From assembly GCA_032209605.1 (NCBI GenBank), contig JASFXZ010000092.1, positions 124,001 through 188,000 on the forward strand: a stretch of DNA of 64,000 bases. The letters run 5' to 3'. Made by a program: the position numbers and the translations under genes. This document shows positions 34,055 through 44,039 of the stretch, piece after piece. Under the pieces are notes generated by a model. That model was not told the origin of the DNA. It was given only the letters and a program-made list of their open reading frames with translations, and made no database searches. Positions within the stretch are counted from its first letter, which is position 1. The number at the start of each line of letters is the position of its first letter. The stretch is from Mactromeris polynyma. Its lineage: Eukaryota; Mollusca; Bivalvia; Venerida; Mactridae.

Positions 34055-34640
34055 ACAACTCTACCTATACATGTACCACTAAATGGATTTTGTCCAATTT
34101 TTACAGGAATGATCCTTGGTTAGGCCTCTTTCAAAGTTGCATAAGTCATTTCGGTCCGCTGCATAATTAGGTCACAGGAGCAAAAAAAGTGTAAAATTTG
34201 AAATTGTTCTTGTCCAAAACCCTAAGGTCTAGAGCTTTGATATTTGGTGTGTAGCATTGTCTAGTGGTCCTCTTACAAGATTGCATAAATTATTAGGTTC
34301 CGTCAAAAAACATGGCTGCCAGGGGGCGGGGATTGTTCCCTATATGTATATAGTGGAAACTATAAACATCATCTCCTCCTAAACCACTCTATGGATTTTG
34401 ACCAAACTTCACAGGAATGATCCTTAGGTGGTCCTCCTTCGAAGTTATATGAATGGTTCTGGTCTGTTGCATAAGTAGGTCACAGGAGCTAAAAATAGAT
34501 TTTAAAAGTAAACTTTGAAAAACTTCTTGTCCCAAACCACAAGGTCTAGAGCTTGGTGTGAAGCATTGTCTAGTTGTCCTCTTACAAGACTCATACATTA
34601 TTAAATTCTGTCATGTTCCCCATATGTATATATTGGAAAC
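34055..34640. repeat. Dispersed repeat, two tandem-like copies, shared with 57640-58010
   Basis: 'ggattttgaccaaacttcac', 'aggaatgatccttaggtgg', 'ataagtaggtcacaggagc' and 'aaccctaaggtctagagct' occur twice within this stretch, about 330 bp apart. They recur in the same order at 57640-58010. Noncoding. Confidence 0.85.
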
Positions 34641-34879
34641 TATAATTTTTGGATTGTATGATTTATAATAATTTTGTATAATGGTATTAAGAAATCGGGA
34701 AATATAAAACACAGTGATAACAACTATTTAGAAGACTATTTATCGGAAACCTAATCTGACATTTTATATAAATTGGGCAGAGATGTAGTAAGTATGTTTG
34801 CGGTGACAGTTTTCTCTTGAAGATTACCCCATCCATTAGTTTGAACATCTCTTTGTTTATCCAGTAGTATTTTGCCTCT

Positions 34880-36560
34880 GGACTTGACAAGAACAGGGCC
34901 CCTTCCTCCGGTTCGCATTGGTTGTGCAGAAATGGGTGAAAAACTTGCAAGTTGACATCCTTCGCTTGGGAAATATATTCTTACATAATGATCCTTTTTA
35001 CACGCTATATTTGCACAAGTTTAACATATTTACAAGAATATCACATAACCTTTTTTAGTTTCACATATTTTTAACATTTCTTGCGCGCTAAATGACCAAA
35101 GCTGTCGATGCGCCATAAAACAACATAATAATAATAATCCTTCGCTTGGGACTGGTTGAGCTCTTGGGCTGTAAAACCCCAGCTACATGGGTTTCTGGGG
35201 GATGTTACTTCCGGTAGTCTCACACTGCCATTGACCATCACCAACAATTTGTTTATGGATATATCCATCGACACCTCTTGTCTATGGGTGTGACAAAACC
35301 CTTCCTTGTTTTGGACGTTTTGCTCAAGCTGTATAGTAAGTGAATCTTGTGCAGCCATTATATCCCCTTGGTTGTAGCCTTCACTGGACTCTTGGGAACA
35401 AACTGCTCCCACTGTTGTGTTATCGCTTGGCACTGTCATTAACTGCAAACTTCCACTATTAGCATAGTTCACTGCATTGTCTGCCTCCTCAATGAAACTT
35501 CTCCACTGTGCATGAGCCCGACAGCAATAATTGCATCCTCCACATGGGAAACCCTTTGGCTGTATCCCTGTCAAGTACGAGGAACAATGGGTTAATCTGT
35601 CCAGCAGTCTTGATAAGGCGTCAGTGCTCCCATGCTTGTATCCTAGTCGGTTCTTAACAACCATGTGGTATTGTGCTAGTTCTTCCATCCACAGGGCAAG
35701 CTGTCCTTGGCGGTCCCTGAACCTCAACAACCAGGTCAGACTTTAGTGATCGGTCCTTACACCGTAAACACTTTCCCCAATAAGTAATACCTGAATTGCC
35801 TTGTAAACCTTTAAATGCTCAGCAGCTCTTTACAAGTAGACAATATCTTTTTTGTTCCGGAGTGAGGGCAAAGCTGCCATAAGCGACCACTCTCTCCCTG
35901 CCATTGTGGACTTGACTAAGGATGCCTCCAATGGCCCAGTTAGAGGCATCAACATCCAGTATGAAAGGGTCTGAGGGATTTGGGATTGCTAACACCTGAG
36001 GTTCCACCACGGACCTCCGCAACTTTTCAAATGCTGTTTGTTGTTCCTCCTCCCATATAAACTTCTGTTTCCCTGTGATGGCATACAGAGGTTGCGCTAG
36101 TTTAGCGAAATCTTTAATGAAGGCCCTGTGATCATTTACAAAACATAGGACAGTTCGGGACTGCCCAGTTGGTAACTGATTGTATATTTTTCTCAGTCAC
36201 GGACAACTATTCCCCATTGACCATTCTTTCCAAGAATTCCACCTCAGTCTGGAAAAATCAGCATTTCTGGGGTTTCAGCTTCAATCCATGTTCCCTGAAG
36301 CCCTTAAATGCCTCTTCTAAGTTTTCCAGGTGTTCTCTAAAGGTCTTGCCCATCACCAGGATATCATCCAGAAATGCCAAGACGGTCTTCCAGGTCAGTC
36401 CTTGGAGAACCAGGTTGACCACGCGAGTAAGTGGCTGGTGCATTTGTTAGACCAAACCCCATCAGTACATGTTCAAATAGACCGTACCTGGTGATGAATG
36501 CTGTCTTTTTCCTATCCTCTGGTTTAATGCCCACCTGCTAATATGCCGCATTGGCGTCCA
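34880..36560 (-). pseudogene. Ty3/Gypsy LTR-retrotransposon pol fragment (RT C-terminus and RNase H)
   Basis: Minus-strand order: reverse transcriptase end around 36500-36258, with the catalytic-loop variant FLDDIL in the segment 36443-36258. Then RNase H at 36022-35819, with the DAS...AIGG block and an EQKRYC motif. Next is the RNase H tail and 'HGSTDALSR' connection at 35730-35600, followed by a C-x2-C-x2-C-like linker. At least two frame breaks separate these blocks. No gag, protease, integrase core or LTRs could be seen nearby, so it is an inactive internal fragment. The 35071-35730 frame continues ~120 residues past the recognisable part without a known domain. Confidence 0.75.
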
Positions 36561-37383
36561 GTTTAGAAAACCATATTTCCCCGTAAGTGCATCTCATTAA
36601 ATGCTGTTCATGTCTGTATAAAGGTTGAAATGCTTATATTCACATATCATGTAACTGTAAAAGGCAGTAGCCTATTATTGAGTGTCCAATTTTAAAACAT
36701 TGTAAGGCATAGGGTTACTTTTCTTGCTTGGCATTATTGTTTAAGAATACATTCAGAAAATGTAAATAAATATAAGCAATCCATTAGTGAAGGAATTCAA
36801 TCCATTATAAAAATGTTACAAATGAATAATGAATCTTTCTTGGGATGGTTAGATAGTCAACAGGGTAAATCACAAAGTGTAATTCTTTTGCATACTAATT
36901 GTTCTAATAGAGCAAGCACTTGTCCATTAGTTAGAAAGTATAAGCTTTAACAGAACAGAACAGAACTAATTCATGCAAAATCAGACATTGGTTATCACAT
37001 GGCATAATCCCTTCATACAATCATGATACAATTCTGAGAAAATGGAATACTGGCATACTGAATACAATCTCAGGTTTAATACATTTATGAGCAGGTTGTC
37101 AACATATTTCTGATTTATGTTTTCTTAGATCAGTGGCTTATGAGCCGTTTGTCACTTATCAATACAAGAACATAAGGGTATACTTAGATGAACAACTCAA
37201 CTCTTACATAATTAAAGCAACCACTGTTTGATGAATAAATCTCTAATGTCTAAAGCAGTACATAGTTACATCTTGGTAAAAATGCACAGTGATATTCATT
37301 GACTTTACATGTACAATTCAATCAACAAACTTATAATGATTAAAAATATATAATTGCTTATATAATTTATGAAACATTTTTAC
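36561..37383. other. AT-rich stretch without recognisable genes
   Basis: Between the Gypsy fragment and the LINE target duplication. No ORF or repeat recognised. Confidence 0.4.
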
Positions 37384-37567
37384 TTTGAGATCTTTTTACA
37401 AAGATATTTAATAGGTGTTTTAATACTTATTATTATTATTCTCTTTATTTCCCTTGTTAATTCAAGGATTAATACCACAATATTATAAACAAACATGACA
37501 ATATATATAAACATGCATAGACATTGACAATATAGATTACAAGAGCTGTGAAGCACATCGACATAAG

Positions 37568-38190
37568 AAAACCATAAACATAAGGAAAGAACAAACATAG
37601 GAAATGCATAAACATAGAGAAAGCGCAAACATAGGAAATGCATAAACATAGAGAAAGTGCAAACATAGGAAATGCATAAACATAGAGAAAGCGCAAACAT
37701 AGGAAATGCATAAACATAGAGAAAGCGCAAACATAGGAAATGCATAAACATAGAGAAAGCGCAAACATAGGAAATGCATAAACATAGGAAATGCATAAAC
37801 ATAGAGAAAGCACAAACATAGGAAATGCATAAACATAGGGAAAGCGCAAACATAGGAAATGCATAAACATAGAGAAAGCGCAAACATAGGAAATGCATAA
37901 ACATAGAGAAAGCGCAAACATAGGAAATGCATAAACATAGAGAAAGCGCAAACATAGGAAATGCATAAACATAGAGAAAGCACAAACATAGGAAATGCAT
38001 AAACATAGGAAATGCATAAACATAGGAAATGCATAAACATAGAGAAAGCGCAAACATAGGAAATGCATAAACATAGGGAAAGCACAAACATAGGAAATGC
38101 ATAAACATAGGGAAAGCACAAACATAGGAAATGCACAAACATAGGAAATGCATAAACATAGGGAAAGCACAAACATAGAGAAAGCACAAA
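37568..38190 (-). repeat. 17-bp minisatellite in the LINE 3' UTR
   Basis: Monomers of exactly 17 bp alternate: AAACATAGGAAATGCAT and AAACATAGAGAAAGCGC, with a third variant ending GGAAAGCAC. About 36 monomers, with degenerate ones to ~38310 and below 37568. Because 17 is not a multiple of three, all three minus frames stay open and encode the same 17-residue peptide repeat (FLCLCISYVCAFSMFMH type), offset. The long ORFs here are therefore by-products. Confidence 0.93.
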
Positions 38191-38576
38191 CTCAGAAATA
38201 GTACAAACAAATACATATTTGCAATAAACATTATAAGAACGATGAAGGACATAGACCTATGAAAGGCATGAACATAGAAAAAGCACGAACACAGAAAAAA
38301 GTACACACAAGTGCGTATTGAACATAAACATTACAGCAAAGCATAACGTTTTACACTGAACATGCATATATATGTAGAATACGGCAAAAACGCACACATA
38401 TGCGAGGTTAATATAACATTTGCACAAGTACAAATTCGAGATTGATGTACAATCTCCAGTTTGACTTCTACATGTACTATACAGAAACAAAACAAGGACA
38501 GTAACTTTTATGTGCGCTAATATATAGTCAGGTTTCATTACAACATCATGCATCATCTTTCACTTTATGTAGATTT

Positions 38577-41500
38577 CTACAATTGATGAGCGATATGTAT
38601 ACATTTTGAAACGTAACTTATAGCTATTCGTAAAAAGTGTTTATGTATTCTTTTGGAAGTTATTGATTGGAGATTTCTTCCGATCATTAGTTGCAATTGT
38701 GTTTCATAATCACGATTTAAAAGTTCATGTATAACGTTCTGACCAAAATTAGTGTATATTTGGCTAATGAACAGATCACGGTGTGATTTAGTTCTGTAAC
38801 ATTCAAAGAGAATATGATTTAAAGAGTTCTCGTATATTATTCCACAAAAATGACACAGATATTTAGTGGAGTTGTCACGTTTACGGTTAATCCATAATTT
38901 GCTAACGCTGTTAGCATTAGATAGGCTTGAGCGATCTATCGCACATTCCCATACTAAAGCATGTTCTACATTAGTATGTAACAATCTGAATCTTTTAAAA
39001 TCATCATCTTTATGCATACGTTCACTCCAACATTTTATTTCGACTGTATGTATGCTTCTTTTGCAAACTGATTTCCATACATTTTTATTTGGAAATGAAC
39101 CTGTCTGAGTGTAATTAATGAGAAAGTGAGATATTCCATATTTGAGAAGTAAGTCTACAACGTCGGGAATGAATCCTTTTTGCTTGTCGTCCGTTCTGCA
39201 AATGTATAATGAGAGTCGTGCGTTGAAGACTTGTTTAACCAATAACGTGTTGGGGGTATTACATAAATTGCCTAGAAAACATAGCTTTTTAGTATCTACT
39301 AGAGAACGCAGAGATTTCCAGCCGAGCATGCTGAGGCATATGTCCGTTCGTGTACGGAGTGGGAAATTTTGAACTCTTTTTGCAGCTAGCTTTAGGAATT
39401 TTTCAAGACGATTAGAATCCTGATTTCTTAGGTTATTCCATAATTCTGCCCCATATAAAAGTATTGGTATGCATATTTTTGATACAAGTGAAGCAGACTT
39501 TAGTGGGTTAATGTTTTCGCTACCAAGTTTGATCGACAGTAGCGAAAATAGGGAGGCGGTTGCTTTCTGACATGCGCTATTGACCTTGTCTATGTCGTTC
39601 AGCTTGTCATTTAGGTGAATACCAACGTGCTTGACATTTTGGGTATGCGTTATAAGATTATTGCCAAGATACAGGTTGGTCGGTTTCCAGTTTCGCGCTT
39701 TTTTTCCGAACTCAATAATGAAGCTTTTACTTGCATTTATTATATATCTGTTTTTGCATGTATACTGGTATGTCAGATCTAGCATGTTTTGAAGGTTACA
39801 TGGACTAGTCGAAGAGAGCGCTATATCATCTGCGAGAGTTGTGTTTCCTGTTTTATTACCAAGGATACACGTACCAAGCCCACTTTGCTCTAAAATGTTT
39901 AGTAATTCGTCTATAAATAAGTTATATATCCAAGTGGAGATAACCCCTCCCTGTCGGATTCCTTGTTTTACATCGAAGAAGTTAGAGCGGATACCGTTAG
40001 CGGAAATGCAGCTTGACATGTTCGAATGAATGTCAACTAAAATTGACCACATTTTCCCTTTAATACCTATACGGGCTAATTTGTCGAAAACGGCATTTAA
40101 CCACACGGTATCAAATGCTTGACGTGTATCGAGCATCGCGACGTAAACCTTACTTCCAAGTTCTAAATTGTGAAATATTGATTCTTGCAAGTTAAACGAC
40201 GCTGTTATTGCACCAATGTGTTTCTGGTAGGCATTCTGTTGTTTGTTTGGATAAGAAACGTTTGATTGTGATATCCAATCAGTTAATCTTTCGTGCAGCA
40301 TTTTTTCAAATAATTTATATATTACAGGTAATAAAGTGATTGGTCTGTAATTACTTGGGTCTGTTCGGGATTTTCCATTTTCCTTGTATATCGGTATAAT
40401 CATACCTTTTTTTGACATTGTAGGTAAATAACTCCCTGCGATTATTTTATTGAAAAGCTCTGTTATTGCTAGTGTAAGATAGTAACCGCCAAACTTAAGA
40501 TGTTCGTTTGTCACAGAATCAAAGGATGCAGCCTTATTGTTCTTAAGCGATTTAATCGATTTGTCTACGTAGTCCGTTGATAGAGTAGGTTCTAGTTTAG
40601 GTACGCTATCCGTTTTGCATGCATTCGACTGTCTCAGTTTGTTAATTTCGTTATCAACTGAAAGTTTATATACGGAGTCGAAGTGGTCTTCGTCTAGAGT
40701 AGAGTACACTCCTTCGAAATATTGTGAAAACCTTTCAGCAATATCGTGGGGATTGCGCGTCGTGCCCTTTTCAGTTTTGAGCTGGGTGCATGTCAGGTGT
40801 GATTTTCGTTTTCTCGATTTTACAAGACCCCAAAATAACTTGTTGTCGCATTCAGCTGCTTCATTTAATTGTTCAATGAATTTATTTTCAACGCTGTCAA
40901 TGGAACATTTTTGAATTTTAACAAACTCTCGTTTTAGTGATTTGTACATGGCATATGTTTCGTGGCACTTTCCTCTCGGTCGGCCGTCCGCTATCCACAT
41001 ACGACGCGCTTCTCGCTGTGCTTTATGGGCAGCTTTAACCTTTGGTGACCAATATGGTTTCGCGTGGCGATTGAATTTTGCTTTTGGTAAACTCGTATTC
41101 GCTGCATTGCAGATAGCGTTTACAATGTCTTCGTACATTTTATTTACATTTTCTTTGTTGATATGTTTTAGAGATGATCTTAAGTTTGATTGGTATAGAT
41201 TGATGTTAGCTTCGGTAATTTTGTGCCAAGCAAAGCTACTGGGTGTGTGTTTTATGTGCATCGCGTTTACTGATGTTCTGATGGTTGTTAAAATTGGTAG
41301 ATGGTCAGAGACAAGGTACATGTCGTTGGATAGAATTTCAATGCGGGTAATGAGATTTGTATCGGTGTTATACATAATGACATGGTCAAGTGATTTTTCC
41401 ATAGTTGTGAAGGTAAATGATGGTCCTTTACATAAAGGAGAATGGACGAGTGATGACATTTCATTTCGGTTTAAAAATTGAGTGAGTGATATGTCTCTGA

Positions 41501-42053
41501 ATGATGGATTGTCATTCATTGAGAACGTAGTAACTTCGCCATTCATATCACCAAGTATAATTACTTGCCCAGATTCGGAGTATGTGTTACATAGAGCTTG
41601 TAATGTATTAAGGCAGTCTGTGTACTTATCATTGGTGTAATTCGAAGATGGCATGTATACACAAATGGCGAAAATTCTTTCATTGTTGTTACAGAATATT
41701 TCTAGACCTAGAAAGCGTTCATTTGCGATCTCGTCCATTTTCCTTAATGTAAATTCCAAAGAAGATTTATACATTATTGATACGCCTCCTTTTCCACACT
41801 TAAGGTTACCAAATAAATCGTGAGTGTCATCACAGTTCGTAATATTGCTGTAATCAGTAGCAATCGTACTCATAAAATATTTTGAATGATCAAACAATTT
41901 GTGTTCGGTAATGAAGGCAATGTCTATATTTTCAATTTCAAGTAATTTTGATAGGCTAGCTGCTGATGACATGATTCCTCTGACATTCCACGTAACGAAC
42001 CGTAGTTCAGAGGTGTTCACTGTACTTTGTTTATGGTTAGGATTCTTACACAT
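38577..42053 (-). CDS. LINE ORF2: APE-type endonuclease and reverse transcriptase
   Basis: 1158 residues without interruption. Residues ~15-260 form an APE-like endonuclease: FVTWNVRG 19-26, E50 in TEHK, GDMNGE 168-173, SLDHV 221-225, SDHLPI 249-254. Reverse transcriptase spans ~545-850: 'NYRPITLLP' 568-576, 'LDTRQAFDTVW' 641-651 with catalytic Asp, 'QGIRQGG' 697-703, and 'LADD' 740-743, where most families have Tyr-Ala-Asp-Asp (here Leu first). A C-x2-C-x9-H-x4-C knuckle lies at ~1067-1085. In the family this protein nicks the target and primes cDNA synthesis on it. The ATG at 42053 shares its A with the ORF1 stop (TAATG). Full integrity suggests a recently active copy. Group (CR1, Jockey, I/Nimb) is not resolved. 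Confidence 0.93.
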   Translation of the reverse strand: MCKNPNHKQSTVNTSELRFVTWNVRGIMSSAASLSKLLEIENIDIAFITEHKLFDHSKYFMSTIATDYSNITNCDDTHDLFGNLKCGKGGVSIMYKSSLEFTLRKMDEIANERFLGLEIFCNNNERIFAICVYMPSSNYTNDKYTDCLNTLQALCNTYSESGQVIILGDMNGEVTTFSMNDNPSFRDISLTQFLNRNEMSSLVHSPLCKGPSFTFTTMEKSLDHVIMYNTDTNLITRIEILSNDMYLVSDHLPILTTIRTSVNAMHIKHTPSSFAWHKITEANINLYQSNLRSSLKHINKENVNKMYEDIVNAICNAANTSLPKAKFNRHAKPYWSPKVKAAHKAQREARRMWIADGRPRGKCHETYAMYKSLKREFVKIQKCSIDSVENKFIEQLNEAAECDNKLFWGLVKSRKRKSHLTCTQLKTEKGTTRNPHDIAERFSQYFEGVYSTLDEDHFDSVYKLSVDNEINKLRQSNACKTDSVPKLEPTLSTDYVDKSIKSLKNNKAASFDSVTNEHLKFGGYYLTLAITELFNKIIAGSYLPTMSKKGMIIPIYKENGKSRTDPSNYRPITLLPVIYKLFEKMLHERLTDWISQSNVSYPNKQQNAYQKHIGAITASFNLQESIFHNLELGSKVYVAMLDTRQAFDTVWLNAVFDKLARIGIKGKMWSILVDIHSNMSSCISANGIRSNFFDVKQGIRQGGVISTWIYNLFIDELLNILEQSGLGTCILGNKTGNTTLADDIALSSTSPCNLQNMLDLTYQYTCKNRYIINASKSFIIEFGKKARNWKPTNLYLGNNLITHTQNVKHVGIHLNDKLNDIDKVNSACQKATASLFSLLSIKLGSENINPLKSASLVSKICIPILLYGAELWNNLRNQDSNRLEKFLKLAAKRVQNFPLRTRTDICLSMLGWKSLRSLVDTKKLCFLGNLCNTPNTLLVKQVFNARLSLYICRTDDKQKGFIPDVVDLLLKYGISHFLINYTQTGSFPNKNVWKSVCKRSIHTVEIKCWSERMHKDDDFKRFRLLHTNVEHALVWECAIDRSSLSNANSVSKLWINRKRDNSTKYLCHFCGIIYENSLNHILFECYRTKSHRDLFISQIYTNFGQNVIHELLNRDYETQLQLMIGRNLQSITSKRIHKHFLRIAISYVSKCIHIAHQL

Positions 42054-42355
42054 TAGTCTATGTTACTGTAATCAGGTTGATCGGTGTAAGAGCCGTAGCC
42101 GTGTTGTTCACTGTGGTTGTAGCGGGAGGATATTTGTTGATCGTTCTTGGTGTATTTGTTCCACGCGTTTTTCCCAAGCCATTTGCGACACCTTATGAAC
42201 CTCGGCCAGAACTGTTCATCTTCGAGAATATAACATTTATAGCTTGGAATTGCGAGCTTTGCTGCAAGGTCACCACGTTTGCTTTGGAAGAGGAATAGTT
42301 CTAAGGGTTCAATATCACGCTCTTCCAAGTACTGTTTTATGCCTGCTTCCGTTGA
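42053..42355 (-). CDS. C-terminal part of LINE ORF1 (5'-truncated)
   Basis: About 100 codons, open from the truncation point to TAA at 42055-42053. It includes 'STEAGIKQYLEERDIEPLEL', 'KRGDLAAKLAIP' and 'DEQFWPRFIRCRKW'. The 'fWP-x-x-v-x-x-r-x-W' ending is common at the end of LINE ORF1 proteins that bind the element RNA. No ATG starts this segment, because the upstream ORF1 was lost at integration. The frame ends in a Gln/Ser/Tyr-rich tail. TAA overlaps the ORF2 ATG by one base. Confidence 0.75.
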   Translation of the reverse strand, partial: STEAGIKQYLEERDIEPLELFLFQSKRGDLAAKLAIPSYKCYILEDEQFWPRFIRCRKWLGKNAWNKYTKNDQQISSRYNHSEQHGYGSYTDQPDYSNID

Positions 42356-42380
42356 TTTGAGATCTCATCTTTTACAAAGA

Positions 42381-42726
42381 AAAGTAATACATATGGTACT
42401 ATCAGACTATAAAGTACCTTATTAATAGAAAGTGATTTAAAGGCATTCTGGTGTTAATATGTCAGCTGGTTTTGGATTGTTTAAGGGTAATACTTGGTTG
42501 TCTTGTTGTTGCATAAATAGTTAAAATCTTGTAAATGAGAGGAATTTTTTCAGGACTATAAATGTTAAAACAAAAGTTGATGTAGGATTAGATCACCACG
42601 ATATTTAAGGTGTATCAGAGATTTGTCATACTCCTGATTATTTACTATGCATTAGGTGGATTGTGTCAGGTTTCATTGTGATTGCCACATTATAGATGAT
42701 AATGACAAACAACTCTGCAATTGTAC
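42381..42726. other. Unassigned AT-rich flank
   Basis: Pre-insertion DNA beside the LINE. Nothing recognised. Confidence 0.4.
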
Positions 42727-44020
42727 AAATGGTGTTTACTTAGACTGTTGTTTTTTAAATGGGAGCTGAAATCAGATTGAATACACAATGTACATTGACA
42801 ATGAGATCAATTTATTTTGAGCTGCCTGTCAGGATGGGAGGCAATGCTGTAATGTGGCTGAACATCTATTCGAACCTAATTTCTCTGTTTGGATAGGTGA
42901 GTCCTTTATAGTATTTGCTCTTTCTATTTGAATAGGCAGCGTCTTGTTCTTGACTGGGGACTTTCAAATTTTGGCCTTTGTGTAAAATAAATTTACACCT
43001 CTCTATAGAATGTCACAAAACTGTCCTTCTCAGGACAAAAACTGTCCTTTTAAGGACAACTTCTCGATTGACAAAAAAACTGTTCTTTTTAGGACAACTT
43101 CTCGATTGGCCAAAAAACTGTCCAAATGGTGTTTACTTAGACTGTTGTTTATTAAATGGGAGCTGAAATCAGATTGAATACACAATGTACATTGACAATG
43201 AGATCAATTTATTTTGAGCTGCCTGTCAGGATGGGAGGCAATGCTGTAATGTGGCTGAACATCTATTCGAACCTAATTTCTCTGTTTGGATAGGTGAGTC
43301 CTTTATAGTATTTGCTCTTTCTATTTGAATAGGCAGCGTCTTGTTCTTGACTGGGGACTTTCAAATTTTGGCCTTTGTGTAAAATAAATTTACACCTCTC
43401 TATAGAATGTCACAAAACTGTCCTTCTCAGGACAAAAACTGTCCTTTTAAGGACAACTTCTCGATTGACAAAAAAACTGTTCTTTTTAGGACAACTTCTC
43501 GATTGGCCAAAAAACTGTCCAAATGGTGTTTACTTAGACTGTTGTTTATTAAATGGGAGCTGAAATCAGATTGAATACACAATGTACATTGACAATGAGA
43601 TCAATTTATTTTGAGCTGCCTGTCAGGATGGGAGGCAATGCTGTAATGTGGCTGAACATCTATTCGAACCTAATTTCTCTGTTTGGATAGGTGAGTCCTT
43701 TATAGTATTTGCTCTTTCTATTTGAATAGGCAGTGTCTTGTTCTTGACTGGGGACTTTCAAATTTTGGCCTTTATGTAAAATAAATTTACACCTCTCTAT
43801 AGAATGTCACAAAACTGTCCTTCTCAGGACAAAAACTGTCCTTTTAAGGACAACTTCTCGATTGACAAAAAAACTGTCCTTTTAAGGACACCACTCAATT
43901 GTCACAAAACTGTCCTTTTAAGGACACTACTCAATTGTCACAAAACTGTCCTTTTAAGGACACAACTTCATTGTCGACCAACTGTCCTTTTCAGGACAAC
44001 CTCTATAGATTGGCTACATT
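42727..44020. repeat. 397-bp tandem repeat, three copies, with nested hairpin minirepeats
   Basis: 'aaatggtgtttacttagac' starts at 42727, 43124 and 43521, exactly 397 bp apart, with near identity. The 3' part of each copy has ~34-bp minirepeats carrying TGTCCTTTTAAGGACA or variants (TGTCCTTCTCAGGACA, TGTCCTTTTCAGGACA), each a 6-7 bp stem with a 2-4 nt loop. In copy 3 the minirepeat runs on to ~44000 with 'caattgtcacaaaac' spacers. The 62-residue ORFs at 42978 and 43375 are copies of the same repeat. Confidence 0.92.
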
Positions 44021-44039
44021 ACAAATTAATATAAACTAC

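Larger units (their letters stand above)
37384..42380 (-). mobile_element. 5'-truncated non-LTR retrotransposon with intact ORF2 and target-site duplications
   Basis: Element body 37405-42355 (minus). It is flanked by imperfect direct repeats: plus-strand 'tttgagatct' then 'ttttacaaaga' at 37384-37404, and the same two blocks with a 4-bp insertion at 42356-42380. These are taken as a 21-25 bp target duplication. Order 5' to 3': last ~100 codons of ORF1, ORF2, a 3' UTR containing a 17-bp minisatellite (37568-38190), a small hairpin (CCTTG-AATTAA-CAAGG) near 37465, and a tail of AAT repeats (37428-37440). A truncated 5' end and retained flanks fit target-primed reverse transcription. The AAT-type tail recalls I/Nimb-like LINEs, but clade needs a phylogeny. 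Confidence 0.85.

Noticed and set aside
34880..36560. Active LTR retrotransposon
   Set aside because: No LTRs, gag or integrase seen, and several frame breaks separate the remaining RT and RNase H blocks.
37380..38306. Three overlapping minus-strand ORFs of 216-308 residues rich in Phe, Met, Cys and Leu (looks like membrane protein)
   Set aside because: They are translations of the 17-bp minisatellite; all frames read the same peptide because 17 is not a multiple of three.
40942..41481. 179-residue plus-strand ORF
   Set aside because: Antisense shadow of the LINE endonuclease/RT ORF2.
43008..44000. Glucocorticoid-type response element array (TGTYCT / AGRACA half-sites)
   Set aside because: Half-sites are everted with a 2-4 nt spacer rather than the inverted, 3-nt-spaced receptor site; kept only as hairpin repeats.
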